A stretch of DNA of 64,000 nt from DASXAI01 sp963728985 (GTDB lineage Bacteria > Actinomycetota > Acidimicrobiia > Acidimicrobiales > Ilumatobacteraceae), in contig CAVSME010000003.1 of assembly GCA_963728985.1 (NCBI GenBank), positions 1,240,001 through 1,304,000 on the forward strand. The letters are read 5' to 3'. Shown one piece after another: positions 25,238 through 33,153 of this stretch. The translations under genes and the position numbers were made by a program. The notes below the pieces were generated by a model. It searched no databases. It was given only the letters and a program-made list of their open reading frames with translations, and was not told the DNA's origin. Within the stretch, counting starts at the first letter, position 1. Each line of letters starts with the position of its first letter.

Positions 25238-25636
25238 GTGCTGACCGAGATCGACCACGTCGCCATCGCCGTCAACGACCTGGAGGCGGCCATCGACTAC
25301 TACCAGCGGGCGTTCGGCGCCGAGGTGGAGCACCGCGAGATCGTGGAGAGCGACGGCGTGGAGGAGGCGCTGCTGCGCGTCGCCGACAGCTACGTGCAGC
25401 TCCTCACCCCCAGCCGCCCCGACTCGCCCGTGGCCAAGGCCCTCGAGAAGCGGGGTGAGGGCCTCCACCACGTCGGCTACCGGGTCGACGACTGCGCCAA
25501 GGCGCTGGCCGCCGTGGTGGCCGCCGGCGGCAAGCCCATCGACAAAGCGCCCCGCCCGGGCTCGCGGGGCACGACGGTGGCGTTCATCCACCCCAAGGGC
25601 AGCTACGGCACCCTCATCGAGCTCGTCCAGGAGTGA
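25238..25636 (+). CDS. mce: Methylmalonyl-/ethylmalonyl-CoA epimerase
   Basis: This 132-residue vicinal-oxygen-chelate protein interconverts the epimers of methylmalonyl-CoA and often ethylmalonyl-CoA. Metal ligands are visible in IDHVAIAV, GLHHVGYRV and GTLIELVQ, which carry the expected His, His and Glu. The GTG start lies 2 bases after the ccr stop, so the pair is co-transcribed. It works between ccr or propionyl-CoA carboxylase and the mutase. No mutase gene is in the window. Confidence 0.92.
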   Translation: MLTEIDHVAIAVNDLEAAIDYYQRAFGAEVEHREIVESDGVEEALLRVADSYVQLLTPSRPDSPVAKALEKRGEGLHHVGYRVDDCAKALAAVVAAGGKPIDKAPRPGSRGTTVAFIHPKGSYGTLIELVQE

Positions 25637-26349
25637 CGGACCGCTTCTACCTCGACACCCTGACCCGCCTGCTGGCCGACGGCGTCGTCGCCCCGACCGA
25701 CCGGCTCCTCGTGGCCTGCGGCGGCCTCGTCGACCGCGACACGCTCCTCGCCGCCGGCTTCACCGACGTGGCCATCACGAACCTCGACGAGCGGATGGAC
25801 GTGTACAACGAGTACGCGCCCTACGAGTGGCGCCACGAGGACGCCGAAGCGCTCTCCGCCGATGACGACAGCGTCGACTGGGGGGTGGTGCACCACGGGC
25901 TCCACCACTGCGCCTCCCCGCACCGGGCCCTCGCCGAGCTGCTCCGCGTCGGCCGCAAGGGTGCAATCGCCTTCGAGGCCCGTGACTCCCTCGTGGTGCG
26001 GGCCGGCGTGCGCCTCGGGCTGGTCGAGGAGTACGAGGTCACCGCCGTCGCCGCCAACGAGGGCCGGTGGGGCGGCGTGCGCAACGGACCGGTGCCCAAC
26101 CACGTCTACCGCTGGACCGAGCGCGAGGTGCGCAAGACGGTGCGCTCGTTGCTCCCCAGCCACGAGCACGACATCCGCTTCGCCTACGGCCTGCGGCTCC
26201 CGGCCGACCGCCTCGGTCACGGTCGGCTCGTGCACGCGGCGCAGGCGGTGGCTCCCGTCGTCGAGCGGGTGGCGCCCCGGCAGGGCAACGAGTTCGCGTT
26301 CGTGGTGATCAAGAACGTCCGGCCGCAGGCGTGGCTGCGCGAGGGTTGA
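25633..26349 (+). CDS. Class I SAM-dependent methyltransferase-like protein
   Basis: This 238-residue protein has a methyltransferase-like layout. A weak motif I (RLLVACGGLVDRDTLLAAGF) replaces the usual Gly-rich loop. It is followed by an acidic strand end (ITNLDERM) and WGVVHHGLHHCASPHRALAELLRVGRKG, the methyltransferase type 11 'HHL.H...AL.E..RV..G' signature. The degenerate motif I means SAM binding is uncertain. The GTG start overlaps the epimerase stop (GTGA), placing it in the ccr operon, but a link to that pathway is not established. Confidence 0.75.
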   Translation: MTDRFYLDTLTRLLADGVVAPTDRLLVACGGLVDRDTLLAAGFTDVAITNLDERMDVYNEYAPYEWRHEDAEALSADDDSVDWGVVHHGLHHCASPHRALAELLRVGRKGAIAFEARDSLVVRAGVRLGLVEEYEVTAVAANEGRWGGVRNGPVPNHVYRWTEREVRKTVRSLLPSHEHDIRFAYGLRLPADRLGHGRLVHAAQAVAPVVERVAPRQGNEFAFVVIKNVRPQAWLREG

Positions 26350-26352
26350 ACC

Positions 26353-27297
26353 GTGATCGTCCATCTGCTCGACGGCACCTACGAGCTCTTCCGCCACCAC
26401 TTCGGGCGGCCTGATCCCGGCGAGTTCGGCGCCACCAGCGCGGTGCTGTCGAACGTGCTCACGATGCTGACCGAAGGCGCCACCCACATCGGCGTGGCGT
26501 CGGACCACGTCATCGAGAGCTTCCGCAACGACCTCTGGCCGGGCTACAAGACGAGCGAGGGCATGCCGCCCGAGCTGCTGGCGCAGTTCCCGGTCATGGA
26601 GGAGGCGATGGCGGCGATGGGCGTCACCGTGTGGCCGATGATCGAGTGGGAGGCCGACGACGCCCTGGCCGCCGCGGCGGCCGTCGCCGACGCCGACGAG
26701 CGCGTGACCGGTGTCGTCATCTGCACCCCGGACAAGGATCTCGGCCAGTGCGTGCGCGGCACCCGCGTCGTGCAGCTCGATCGGCGCAAGGGCACGATCT
26801 ACGACGAAGCCGGCGTCACCGCCAAGTTCGGCGTGGGCCCGGCGTCCATCCCGGACTACCTCGCTCTTGTAGGCGACTCGGCCGACGGCTACCCCGGACT
26901 GCAGGGATGGGGCGCCAAGAGCACGGCCGCCGTGCTCGCCCGCTACGGGCACATCGAAGACATCCCCCGCCATGCCGGCCAGTGGGACGTACCCGGCGTG
27001 CGCAGTGCAGCGAACCTGGCCAAGACGCTGGCCGACAACATGGACCTCGCGCTCCTGTTCCGGCGCATCGCCACCGTCGAGCTCGATGTGCCCGTTGGCA
27101 CAGTGGACGACTGGAAGTGGACCGGACCCACCGACGAGTTCGCCGCGGTGTCCCGACGCATCGGCGCTCCTGGTCTCGCCGGCCGGGCGCGGCGCAATTT
27201 CTGTGAACCGTTGACCCCTTCGGCGGCGTATGAGTTTCGTCACAACGGGAACAACTCAGCGGCGCACGACGTCTGTATGTGCGACCATCGACATTGA
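26353..27297 (+). CDS. 5'-3' exonuclease (PolI N-terminal-like, flap nuclease family)
   Basis: This is a stand-alone flap/5'-3' exonuclease of about 314 residues. Metal-binding acids are visible at Asp7 (VHLLDGTYELFRHHF), EWEADDALA and TPDKDLGQ. The helix-hairpin-helix region DYLALVGDSADGYPGLQGWGAKSTA binds DNA. The last ~30 residues (from NFCEPLTPS) match nothing I recognise in the family, and the natural stop may have been lost. GTG start, 3 bases after the methyltransferase stop. Probably acts in RNA-primer removal or repair. Confidence 0.85.
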   Translation: MIVHLLDGTYELFRHHFGRPDPGEFGATSAVLSNVLTMLTEGATHIGVASDHVIESFRNDLWPGYKTSEGMPPELLAQFPVMEEAMAAMGVTVWPMIEWEADDALAAAAAVADADERVTGVVICTPDKDLGQCVRGTRVVQLDRRKGTIYDEAGVTAKFGVGPASIPDYLALVGDSADGYPGLQGWGAKSTAAVLARYGHIEDIPRHAGQWDVPGVRSAANLAKTLADNMDLALLFRRIATVELDVPVGTVDDWKWTGPTDEFAAVSRRIGAPGLAGRARRNFCEPLTPSAAYEFRHNGNNSAAHDVCMCDHRH

Positions 27298-27300
27298 GGT

Positions 27301-27525
27301 ATGGAGATGCACGAGCAGATGCCGGCGAACCGGCCCACCATCCACGACGGAGACGTGATCGAGGTCGAAGGGCCTGACGGTGCCGTCACGGCACTCGTCT
27401 TGCTGGCCACCCCCAAGATGGTGATCCTCGACCTGTGCGACGACTCCACGCCGCTCGTGATCGAGCGCAGCTCGCTGCGTCCCTACCGCGTCTTCTCCGA
27501 CGCTCACCTCGCCGCGGTCGCCTGA
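27301..27525 (+). CDS. Small conserved hypothetical protein
   Basis: This 74-residue acidic protein (DGDVIEVEGPDGAVTALVLLATPKMVILDLCDDSTPLVI) looks like a small beta-barrel or regulatory protein. No family is recognised. GAGG lies upstream of ATG 27301, and a second ATG lies 6 bases later. Its 3' end overlaps the end of the convergent methyltransferase gene by 22 bases. Codon usage looks like that of the neighbours, so it is probably real. Confidence 0.6.
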   Translation: MEMHEQMPANRPTIHDGDVIEVEGPDGAVTALVLLATPKMVILDLCDDSTPLVIERSSLRPYRVFSDAHLAAVA

Positions 27526-28115
27526 GGTTGCGCTTCTAACTCGTAGAAGTGCAGACCCGCGGCACGCGCCGCGAAGAGGCCACCGCCGATCGCACGGAAG
27601 TGCCGACCCAGCCGGCGGCGGTACCAGCTCCCGGTGCGCCAGTGGATGTCGAGATCCGTGGCATCGGTGTCGATGACCGCGCGCAGGTCTCCCGCCGTCG
27701 GCACCTCCAGGTAGAGCAGCGCCGCACAGGCCGCCGCCAGGTTCCCGACGGCGCGGGAGCAGGCGTCATCGTCCAGGTACTGCAGCACGCCTTGGCACAC
27801 GACGAGATCGGAGGGCGTGTCCGGCTGCCAGCGCGAGATGTCGGCCTGCTCGTGGCCGTAGCGGCGGCAGGCGTACTCGCTCACGTCGATCGAGCGGTAC
27901 GCGACATGCGGTCGCTCGGCGGCGAACCAACGGCCCCACAAGCCGGTGCCGGCACCCACATCGAGCACGCTGCGGATCGAGATGCCCCACCAGGCGCTCA
28001 ACGCCATGACGCCGGTGGCGAGGTGGCCGATCGTGCGCCGGTCGTGCACCGGCCGCTCCCGATAGAACCGCCGGTAGTACGCGGCGTCGAAGACCTGGCG
28101 AGGCGGCCCGCTCAC
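27504..28115 (-). CDS. SAM-dependent methyltransferase
   Basis: This 203-residue class I methyltransferase has a clear motif I (SVLDVGAGTGLWGRWFA), a motif II acid (YRSIDVSEYACRRYG) and the LVVCQGVLQYLDD motif IV region. The substrate is unknown. Its start overlaps the stop of the ligase gene by 4 bases, so the ligase and methyltransferase form one unit. Confidence 0.85.
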   Translation of the reverse strand: MSGPPRQVFDAAYYRRFYRERPVHDRRTIGHLATGVMALSAWWGISIRSVLDVGAGTGLWGRWFAAERPHVAYRSIDVSEYACRRYGHEQADISRWQPDTPSDLVVCQGVLQYLDDDACSRAVGNLAAACAALLYLEVPTAGDLRAVIDTDATDLDIHWRTGSWYRRRLGRHFRAIGGGLFAARAAGLHFYELEAQPQATAAR

Positions 28116-29179
28116 CCGAGCACGTCACCGAGCTCGGCTGGTGCCGCCACCTCGAGCTGGTCGTAGCGGCAGCTGGCCGGCTCCCGATCCGGCCGCCACC
28201 GCAGGAAGTGGGCGTTGTGGCGGAACCGCCCGTTGGTCAGCTGCGAGAACTCCACCTCGCACACGCGCTCGGGCCGCAGCGGGTCCCACGACAGGTCCTT
28301 CTGAGCGTTCCAGCGCGACGGCGATCCCGGCATGCGCCCGGCCGCCGTGGCCTGCGCCATCAGGTCGGCCCACTCCTTCCACGGGTGATCGTCGAGCGCG
28401 TTCTCGCGCAGCGGGGCCAGCTCGTCGACCAGCTCGCGCCGCTTCTTGGCGGTGAAGCTGCCGCACACCCCGACGTGGTTGAGCACGCCGGCGTCGTCGA
28501 ACAGGCCGAGCAACAGCGAGCCGATGCCCACGCCGTCCTTGTGCCACCGGAACCCGGCCACCACGCAGTCACAGGTGCGGTGGTGCTTCACCTTCACCAT
28601 GGTCCGTTCACCCGGCCGGTACGGCTCGTCGAGGCGCTTGGCCACGATGCCATCGAGCCCAGCGCCCTCGAAGCGCTCGAACCACGTGCGCGCCACCTCC
28701 GGGTCGGTGGTGGCGGGCGACAGGTGGATGGGCGATTGCGTCACGACGTGGGCGGCCAGCAGCTCGCGACGCTCGCGCAGCGGCACCTCGCGAAGGTCGC
28801 GGTCGCCGACGGCGAGCAGATCGAAGGCGAGCACGTGCGCCGGCGTCTCGGCGGCCAGCCGGTTGACCCGCGATGCGGCGGGATGGATGCGCTGTTGCAG
28901 CGCGTCGAAGTCCAAGCCGGACGGGCCGGGCACGGCCAGCTCGGCGTCCACCACGCAGCGCTCGGGCAGGCACGCCTGGATGGGCGCGATCAGCTCCGGG
29001 AAGTAGCGGGTGAGGGGTCGCTCGTTGCGGCTGTCGAGCACCACCTCGTCGCCGTCTCGGAAGATGACGCAGCGGAAGCCGTCCCACTTCGGCTCGTAGA
29101 GCCAGCCCTCGCCGAGGGGCAACTCGGCGGCGGCTTTGGCCAGCATCGGTGACAGGGGCGGCATGACAGGCAGGTCCAC
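28112..29179 (-). CDS. ligC: ATP-dependent DNA ligase (LigC type)
   Basis: This ~355-residue ATP-dependent DNA ligase has a nucleotidyltransferase domain followed by an OB domain. Motif I is YEPKWDGFRC, with the adenylated Lys. Motif III lies in HVLAFDLLAV, motif IV in GLDGIVAKRLDEPY and motif V in RTMVKVKHHRTCDCVVAGF. It lacks polymerase and nuclease domains, so it resembles mycobacterial LigC rather than LigD. Such ligases support non-homologous end joining or base-excision repair. No Ku gene is in the window. The start is GTG 29179; ATG 29164 (MPPLSPMLA) is possible. Confidence 0.9.
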   Translation of the reverse strand: MDLPVMPPLSPMLAKAAAELPLGEGWLYEPKWDGFRCVIFRDGDEVVLDSRNERPLTRYFPELIAPIQACLPERCVVDAELAVPGPSGLDFDALQQRIHPAASRVNRLAAETPAHVLAFDLLAVGDRDLREVPLRERRELLAAHVVTQSPIHLSPATTDPEVARTWFERFEGAGLDGIVAKRLDEPYRPGERTMVKVKHHRTCDCVVAGFRWHKDGVGIGSLLLGLFDDAGVLNHVGVCGSFTAKKRRELVDELAPLRENALDDHPWKEWADLMAQATAAGRMPGSPSRWNAQKDLSWDPLRPERVCEVEFSQLTNGRFRHNAHFLRWRPDREPASCRYDQLEVAAPAELGDVLG

Positions 29180-29263
29180 GCCACCAGCCTGCCGCAGTCA
29201 CGGGAACCAGGCGCGGCGCGGCCGTCGTCAGAGACGGCGAACCCGCATCTGGAGGTGCCCCGA

Positions 29264-30049
29264 ATGAATCGCTGGATCGTCCCCGCCGCTGGCGGCGGTG
29301 TGGTGGCCGCGCTGCTCGTTGTTGGTGTGCTGGCGGCCGTGCACGACGGCCCGAAGCAGGCCACGGCGCAAACGCCGACGACCCTGGCCCCGTCAACCGT
29401 CGCCCCGACGGGCGGTGTGTCGCGGACTGTGTCCGTGGACGGCGTGGGCGTTGTGTCGGGCATCCCGGACACCGTGACGGTGAACCTCGGCGTCAGCGTC
29501 GAGGCCAATTCCGCCGCCGAGGCCCTGCAGTCGGCCAACAGCAAGGCCAACGCCCTCATCTCGACGTTGACCGGCGCCGGTGTGGCCAAGACGGACATCC
29601 AGACCGGTTACGTCAGCGTCTGGCCCCGCTATCGCGACAACAGCCAGGACGTCAGCGGCTACTGGGCGTCCAACTCGGTCACCGCCGTGCTGCACGACAT
29701 CGACCGGGCCGGTGAAGTCATCGACGCCGCCACCGACGCCGTGGGCGACGGCATCACCATGGGCGGCGTCTCCTTCTCCATCGCCGACACCAGCGGCCTG
29801 TACACCCAGGCCCGCAAGCAGGCCGTCGAGGAGGCCAAGCGCCGGGCCGGGGAGCTGGCCGAGGCGGCCGGCGTGTCGGTCGGCGCGGTCGTGTCGATGA
29901 ACGAGTCGGCGCAGGACATCCCGTCGCCGGTGGCCTACGACCGGGCGTCGGTGGCCACCACGGCGGCCGGCGCCGCCCCGATGCCGATCGAGCCGGGGAA
30001 GCAGGAGCTGCAGCTCCGGGTGCAGGTCGTCTTCGAACTGGTGGGGTAG
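29264..30049 (+). CDS. SIMPL-domain (DUF541) exported protein
   Basis: This 261-residue protein is anchored or exported by an N-terminal hydrophobic stretch (VVAALLVVGVLAAVH) followed by a Thr/Pro-rich spacer. The SIMPL domain spans about 50-260. It begins with VSVDGVGVVSGIPDTVTVNLGVSVEA, includes DIQTGYVSVWPRY, and ends with AKRRAGELAEAAGVSVGAVVSMNE and QLRVQVVFEL. Function is not settled (periplasmic or surface protein, stress-linked in some bacteria). The start is ATG 29264 with GGAGGT 7 bases upstream. Confidence 0.88.
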   Translation: MNRWIVPAAGGGVVAALLVVGVLAAVHDGPKQATAQTPTTLAPSTVAPTGGVSRTVSVDGVGVVSGIPDTVTVNLGVSVEANSAAEALQSANSKANALISTLTGAGVAKTDIQTGYVSVWPRYRDNSQDVSGYWASNSVTAVLHDIDRAGEVIDAATDAVGDGITMGGVSFSIADTSGLYTQARKQAVEEAKRRAGELAEAAGVSVGAVVSMNESAQDIPSPVAYDRASVATTAAGAAPMPIEPGKQELQLRVQVVFELVG

Positions 30050-30059
30050 GTGACCATGA

Positions 30060-30219
30060 GTGCCGTGGCCGGTGACTGAGGCCCGGTTCGCCGAGTCAGG
30101 GTTGGTGCTGGCAAGGCGCGACGAGGGAGCAATAGCCGCAGCGCTATTGCGACGAGAAGCAACGCCGCCAGCGCCAGCACTGGCCGGCGCCACCGGGCGA
30201 ACGTCGCCGGTCACGGCAC
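30060..30219 (+). repeat. 160-nt imperfect palindrome (structured leader candidate)
   Basis: The ends pair over 17 positions: 30060-30076 with 30203-30219, including two G-U wobbles as RNA. Further pairs are GTTCGCC (30086-30092) with GGCGAAC (30196-30202), GTGCTGGC (30105-30112) with GCCAGCAC (30173-30180), and GCAATAG (30129-30135) with CTATTGC (30144-30150) around an 8-base loop. The G-U pairs fit an RNA element better than a DNA site. It fills the whole gap between the SIMPL gene and the carboxylase gene, ending 14 bases before the carboxylase GTG start. Confidence 0.6.
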
Positions 30220-30233
30220 TAGCGTGGGTGCTC

Positions 30234-31790
30234 GTGACGGACAACCCGATGCAGGCCAAGCTCGACGATCTGCGCCAGCGCAAGGACGAGGCGTACCACG
30301 CCGGATCCGAGCGGGCGGTCGAGCGCCAGCACGCACGGGGCAAGCTGCTGGCGCGCGAACGGGTCGAGTACCTGCTCGACCCGGGCTCGTTCCAGGAGCT
30401 CGACCTGCTGGCCCGTCACCGCGCCCACGCCGCCGGTCTGGAAGAGCATCCCTACACCGACGGTGTCATCACCGGGTGGGGCACCATCGACGGCCGCAAG
30501 GTCTTCGTCTTCAGCCAGGACTTCACCGTGTTCGGTGGCGCTCTGGGCGAGGTGTTCGCCGAGAAGATCCACAAGCTGATGGACCTCGCCCTGAAGGTCG
30601 GCGCGCCGGTCATCGGCCTCAACGACGGCGCCGGCGCCCGCATCCAGGAGGGCGTGGTGTCGTTGGCGTCCTACGGCGGCATCTTCTACCGGAACGTGCT
30701 GTCGTCGGGCGTCGTGCCGCAGATCAGCGTGATCCTCGGCCCGTGCGCCGGCGGCGCCGTGTACTCCCCGGCCATGACCGACTTCATCTTCATGGTCCGC
30801 GAGACGTCGCACATGTTCATCACCGGGCCGGACGTGGTGAAGACGGTCACCGGTGAGGAGGTGACCCTCGAGGAGCTGGGCGGCGCGATGAGCCACGCCA
30901 CCAAGTCCGGCGTGGCCACGTTCGTCTCGCCGGATGAGAAGTCGTGCCTCGAGGACGTGCGCTACCTCATGTCGTTCCTGCCGTCGAACAACCTCGAGGA
31001 GCCGCCGCAAGTCGAGGCGTCCGACGACCCCGAGCGCCTGTGCGAGTCGCTGCGTGAGCTGCTGCCGGCCAGCCCCAACCAGCCGTACGACATGAAGAAG
31101 GTCATCACCGCCATCACCGACGACGGCGAGTTCCTGGAGTACTTCTCCCACTGGGGCCGCTCGATCGTGTGCGGCTTCGGGCGGCTGAACGGGATGCCGA
31201 TCGGCATCGTCGGCAACCAGCCGATGGTCCTGGCCGGCGTGCTCGACATCGAGAGCTCGGAGAAGGCCGCACGGTTCGTGCGGACGTGCGACGCCTTCAA
31301 CATCCCGCTCGTCACGTTCGTCGACGTGCCTGGGTTCCTCCCCGGCGTCGACCAGGAGTACGGCGGCATCATCCGCCACGGCGCCAAGTTGCTGTACGCC
31401 TACTGCGAGGCCACGGTGCCCCGCATCCAGGTGATCACGCGCAAGGCCTATGGCGGGGCGTACGTCGTCATGGACTCGAAGTCGATCGGGTCCGACCTGT
31501 CGTATGCGTGGCCAACGGCCGAGCTGGCGGTGATGGGCCCTCAGGGGGCCGTCGAGATCGTGTACCGGCGGGAGTTGCAGCAAGCGGCGGACCCGGTCGC
31601 CCGCCGGGGCGAGCTGGTGGCCGAGTACACCGAGAAGTACGCCAACCCGTACGCCGCTGCCGAACGGGGCTACATCGACGACGTGATCGACCCGGCCGAG
31701 ACGCGAGCCAAGCTCATCGCCGGGTTCGCCATGCTGCGCACCAAGCGCGAGGAGTTGCCGAAGCGCAAGCACGGCAACGTGCCGCTCTGA
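30234..31790 (+). CDS. Acyl-CoA carboxylase beta subunit (propionyl-CoA type)
   Basis: This 518-residue carboxyltransferase subunit moves CO2 from biotin to acetyl- or propionyl-CoA. Visible are the family start (QHARGKLLARERVEYLLDPGSF), the acyl-CoA loop LNDGAGARIQEGV and the oxyanion GPCAGGAVYSPAMTDF. The second half has VDVPGFLPGVDQEYGGIIRHGAKLLYAY and ITRKAYGGAYVVM with WPTAELAVMGPQGAVEI. Length is normal for PccB/AccD. The start is GTG 30234 (ATG 30249 possible). There is no clear ribosome-binding site because a long hairpin ends just upstream. It overlaps the epsilon-like gene. The biotin-carrying alpha subunit is elsewhere. Confidence 0.93.
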   Translation: MTDNPMQAKLDDLRQRKDEAYHAGSERAVERQHARGKLLARERVEYLLDPGSFQELDLLARHRAHAAGLEEHPYTDGVITGWGTIDGRKVFVFSQDFTVFGGALGEVFAEKIHKLMDLALKVGAPVIGLNDGAGARIQEGVVSLASYGGIFYRNVLSSGVVPQISVILGPCAGGAVYSPAMTDFIFMVRETSHMFITGPDVVKTVTGEEVTLEELGGAMSHATKSGVATFVSPDEKSCLEDVRYLMSFLPSNNLEEPPQVEASDDPERLCESLRELLPASPNQPYDMKKVITAITDDGEFLEYFSHWGRSIVCGFGRLNGMPIGIVGNQPMVLAGVLDIESSEKAARFVRTCDAFNIPLVTFVDVPGFLPGVDQEYGGIIRHGAKLLYAYCEATVPRIQVITRKAYGGAYVVMDSKSIGSDLSYAWPTAELAVMGPQGAVEIVYRRELQQAADPVARRGELVAEYTEKYANPYAAAERGYIDDVIDPAETRAKLIAGFAMLRTKREELPKRKHGNVPL

Positions 31791-31993
31791 TGGTCTCTCG
31801 GAGTCCACACGTGGACATGACGCCCGTCCCAACCGAGGACGAGGCGGCGGCGATCGTGGCTGCGGTCGAGGCGTTGTGGCCGCGGCCCACGATCATCATC
31901 GCCGATACGACCAAGCGGCCATCGCCGTGGCGCTTCAGCGGGCGCTGGTGGTCGAGGCCGGTACCGGCCCGCCGCGACCGCCCGTACTACTGA
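31790..31993 (+). CDS. accE: Acyl-CoA carboxylase epsilon-like subunit
   Basis: This 67-residue protein starts with the ATG that overlaps the carboxylase stop (TGATG). The pattern PTEDEAAAIVAAVEALW followed by SPWRFSGRWW matches actinobacterial AccE/PccE subunits, which are short, begin with a 'P-T-E-E-E' helix and end with a 'W-R-x-S-G' motif. They bind and stimulate the beta subunit. The middle is shorter than usual. Position and motifs together make the call likely, not certain. Confidence 0.75.
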   Translation: MVSRSPHVDMTPVPTEDEAAAIVAAVEALWPRPTIIIADTTKRPSPWRFSGRWWSRPVPARRDRPYY

Positions 31994-32012
31994 GTCGTAC
32001 TGACGCGACTCA
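31991..32012. terminator. Short hairpin between convergent genes
   Basis: TGAGTCG (31991-31997) pairs with CGACTCA (32006-32012) around an 8-base loop. The stem begins at the stop codon of the epsilon-like gene. No U-tract follows, so terminator activity is uncertain. Confidence 0.35.
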
Positions 32013-32047
32013 GCCCGGTATGCGTGGCATTCCGTACATCAGTTGGG

Positions 32048-32401
32048 TCAGGAGAGCAGCTCGGCGGCGCGGTCTTTCGGGCGGCCGATCACCACACGGT
32101 CGCCCTTCACGAGGAGCGGCCGCTGCATGAGGCGCGGATGCTCGACCAGCAGGTCGACCACGGCCGCCGGCTCGGTGTAGTCGGCGGCGTCGAGGCCGAG
32201 CTCGTTGAAGAACGGGTCCTTGCGCACGAGGTCGGCCACCGGGCCGTCGAGGTGCTCGACCAGCCATGTCAGCCGCTCGCGAGTGGGCGGCGTCTTCAGG
32301 TACTGCACGACGTCGACATCGACCCCGGCATCGGCGGCCATGGCCAGCACGCTCTTGGAGGTGCTGCAGTTCGGGTTGTGGTACACGGTCACATCGGCCA
32401 T
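32048..32401 (-). CDS. ArsC/Spx-family arsenate reductase-like protein
   Basis: This 117-residue thioredoxin-fold protein of the ArsC family has the catalytic Cys in YHNPNCSTSKSVL and the anion-binding region in RPLLVKGDRVVIGRPKDR, where the conserved Arg lies. Arsenate reduction is the family default, but without arsenic genes nearby an oxidoreductase of unknown substrate is equally possible. The gene starts 4 bases after the stop of the DinB-like gene upstream. Confidence 0.85.
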   Translation of the reverse strand: MADVTVYHNPNCSTSKSVLAMAADAGVDVDVVQYLKTPPTRERLTWLVEHLDGPVADLVRKDPFFNELGLDAADYTEPAAVVDLLVEHPRLMQRPLLVKGDRVVIGRPKDRAAELLS

Positions 32402-32405
32402 CGGG

Positions 32406-33101
32406 TCAGCTGCCTACCACGTTGAGGGCGGCGCGCAGCGCCGGGTCGAGCGGATGGTCGGCCGACAGGCGGCCGTTCGTCGCGGCCACCAGGTCCTCCG
32501 TCGTGAGGGTGACGTCGCGCCCGTCATGGGAGACCTTGGCCGCGCCCGGCAGCAGCTCGATGGTGATCTCGGGCTTCGTCTCCGACACGGCGAAGACGGC
32601 GAAGCGCTCCCGCCAGTCGCCCGACTCGCTGCCCGGCGGCGCGCCGATGTCGTCGCCGTGGGTCACCAACTCCGACGCCAAGTGGAACGCCTGCCAACGC
32701 ACCGGATAGGGGCCGACGGCCGTGGGCAGATCCTTGCCGTCACGGTGGCGGAGCTCGGTGCGGGTGCGCTGGCAGCCACGCCGCCACTCGTCGAGCACAT
32801 CACCGATCGGGCGACCCTCCCGCTCCCGCACGCCGTGGGCGTTGAACGAGTCCATGTCGGTGACACCCACCGCTCCCAGCCGTTCGAACAGGGCACCGAT
32901 GCCGTCGTCCAGGCAGGCGTGGTTGTACTCCTCGCCGGCGGCCAGGTGGGCCACGACGTCCTGCACCGACCAGCCGGCGCACGCCGATGGTGCCTCCAGC
33001 TCGGTGGCGCCGAGGCCGGCCACGAAGCGGTCGATGCGGGCAGCCTCCGCGTCCATGAGGTCGTAGGGGTCGAGACCGTCGAGCACCTTGTCCTCGGGCA
33101 T
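32406..33101 (-). CDS. Maleylpyruvate isomerase-like (DinB-fold) protein
   Basis: This 231-residue protein of the TIGR03083-type family folds as DinB/MDMPI and often uses mycothiol. Visible are ACAGWSVQDVVAHLAAGEEY, with the metal-binding His, and WQAFHLASELVTHGDDIG, with the second His pair, followed by the C-terminal domain with GRLSADHPL. Enzymatic role unknown. The start is ATG 33101, chosen because upstream residues look non-coding. It is divergent from pcm and may share a transcript with the ArsC-like gene. Confidence 0.85.
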   Translation of the reverse strand: MPEDKVLDGLDPYDLMDAEAARIDRFVAGLGATELEAPSACAGWSVQDVVAHLAAGEEYNHACLDDGIGALFERLGAVGVTDMDSFNAHGVREREGRPIGDVLDEWRRGCQRTRTELRHRDGKDLPTAVGPYPVRWQAFHLASELVTHGDDIGAPPGSESGDWRERFAVFAVSETKPEITIELLPGAAKVSHDGRDVTLTTEDLVAATNGRLSADHPLDPALRAALNVVGS

Positions 33102-33153
33102 GCGCGCACTCTGCCACACCGGCAGCGGTCCCCGAGGCGGTAGAACGGGCGCT

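Noticed and set aside
32048..32401. An arsenic-resistance locus
   Set aside because: Only one ArsC-like gene is present, without transporter or metal-type ArsR; the ArsR genes at 60-62.7 kb lack metal motifs.
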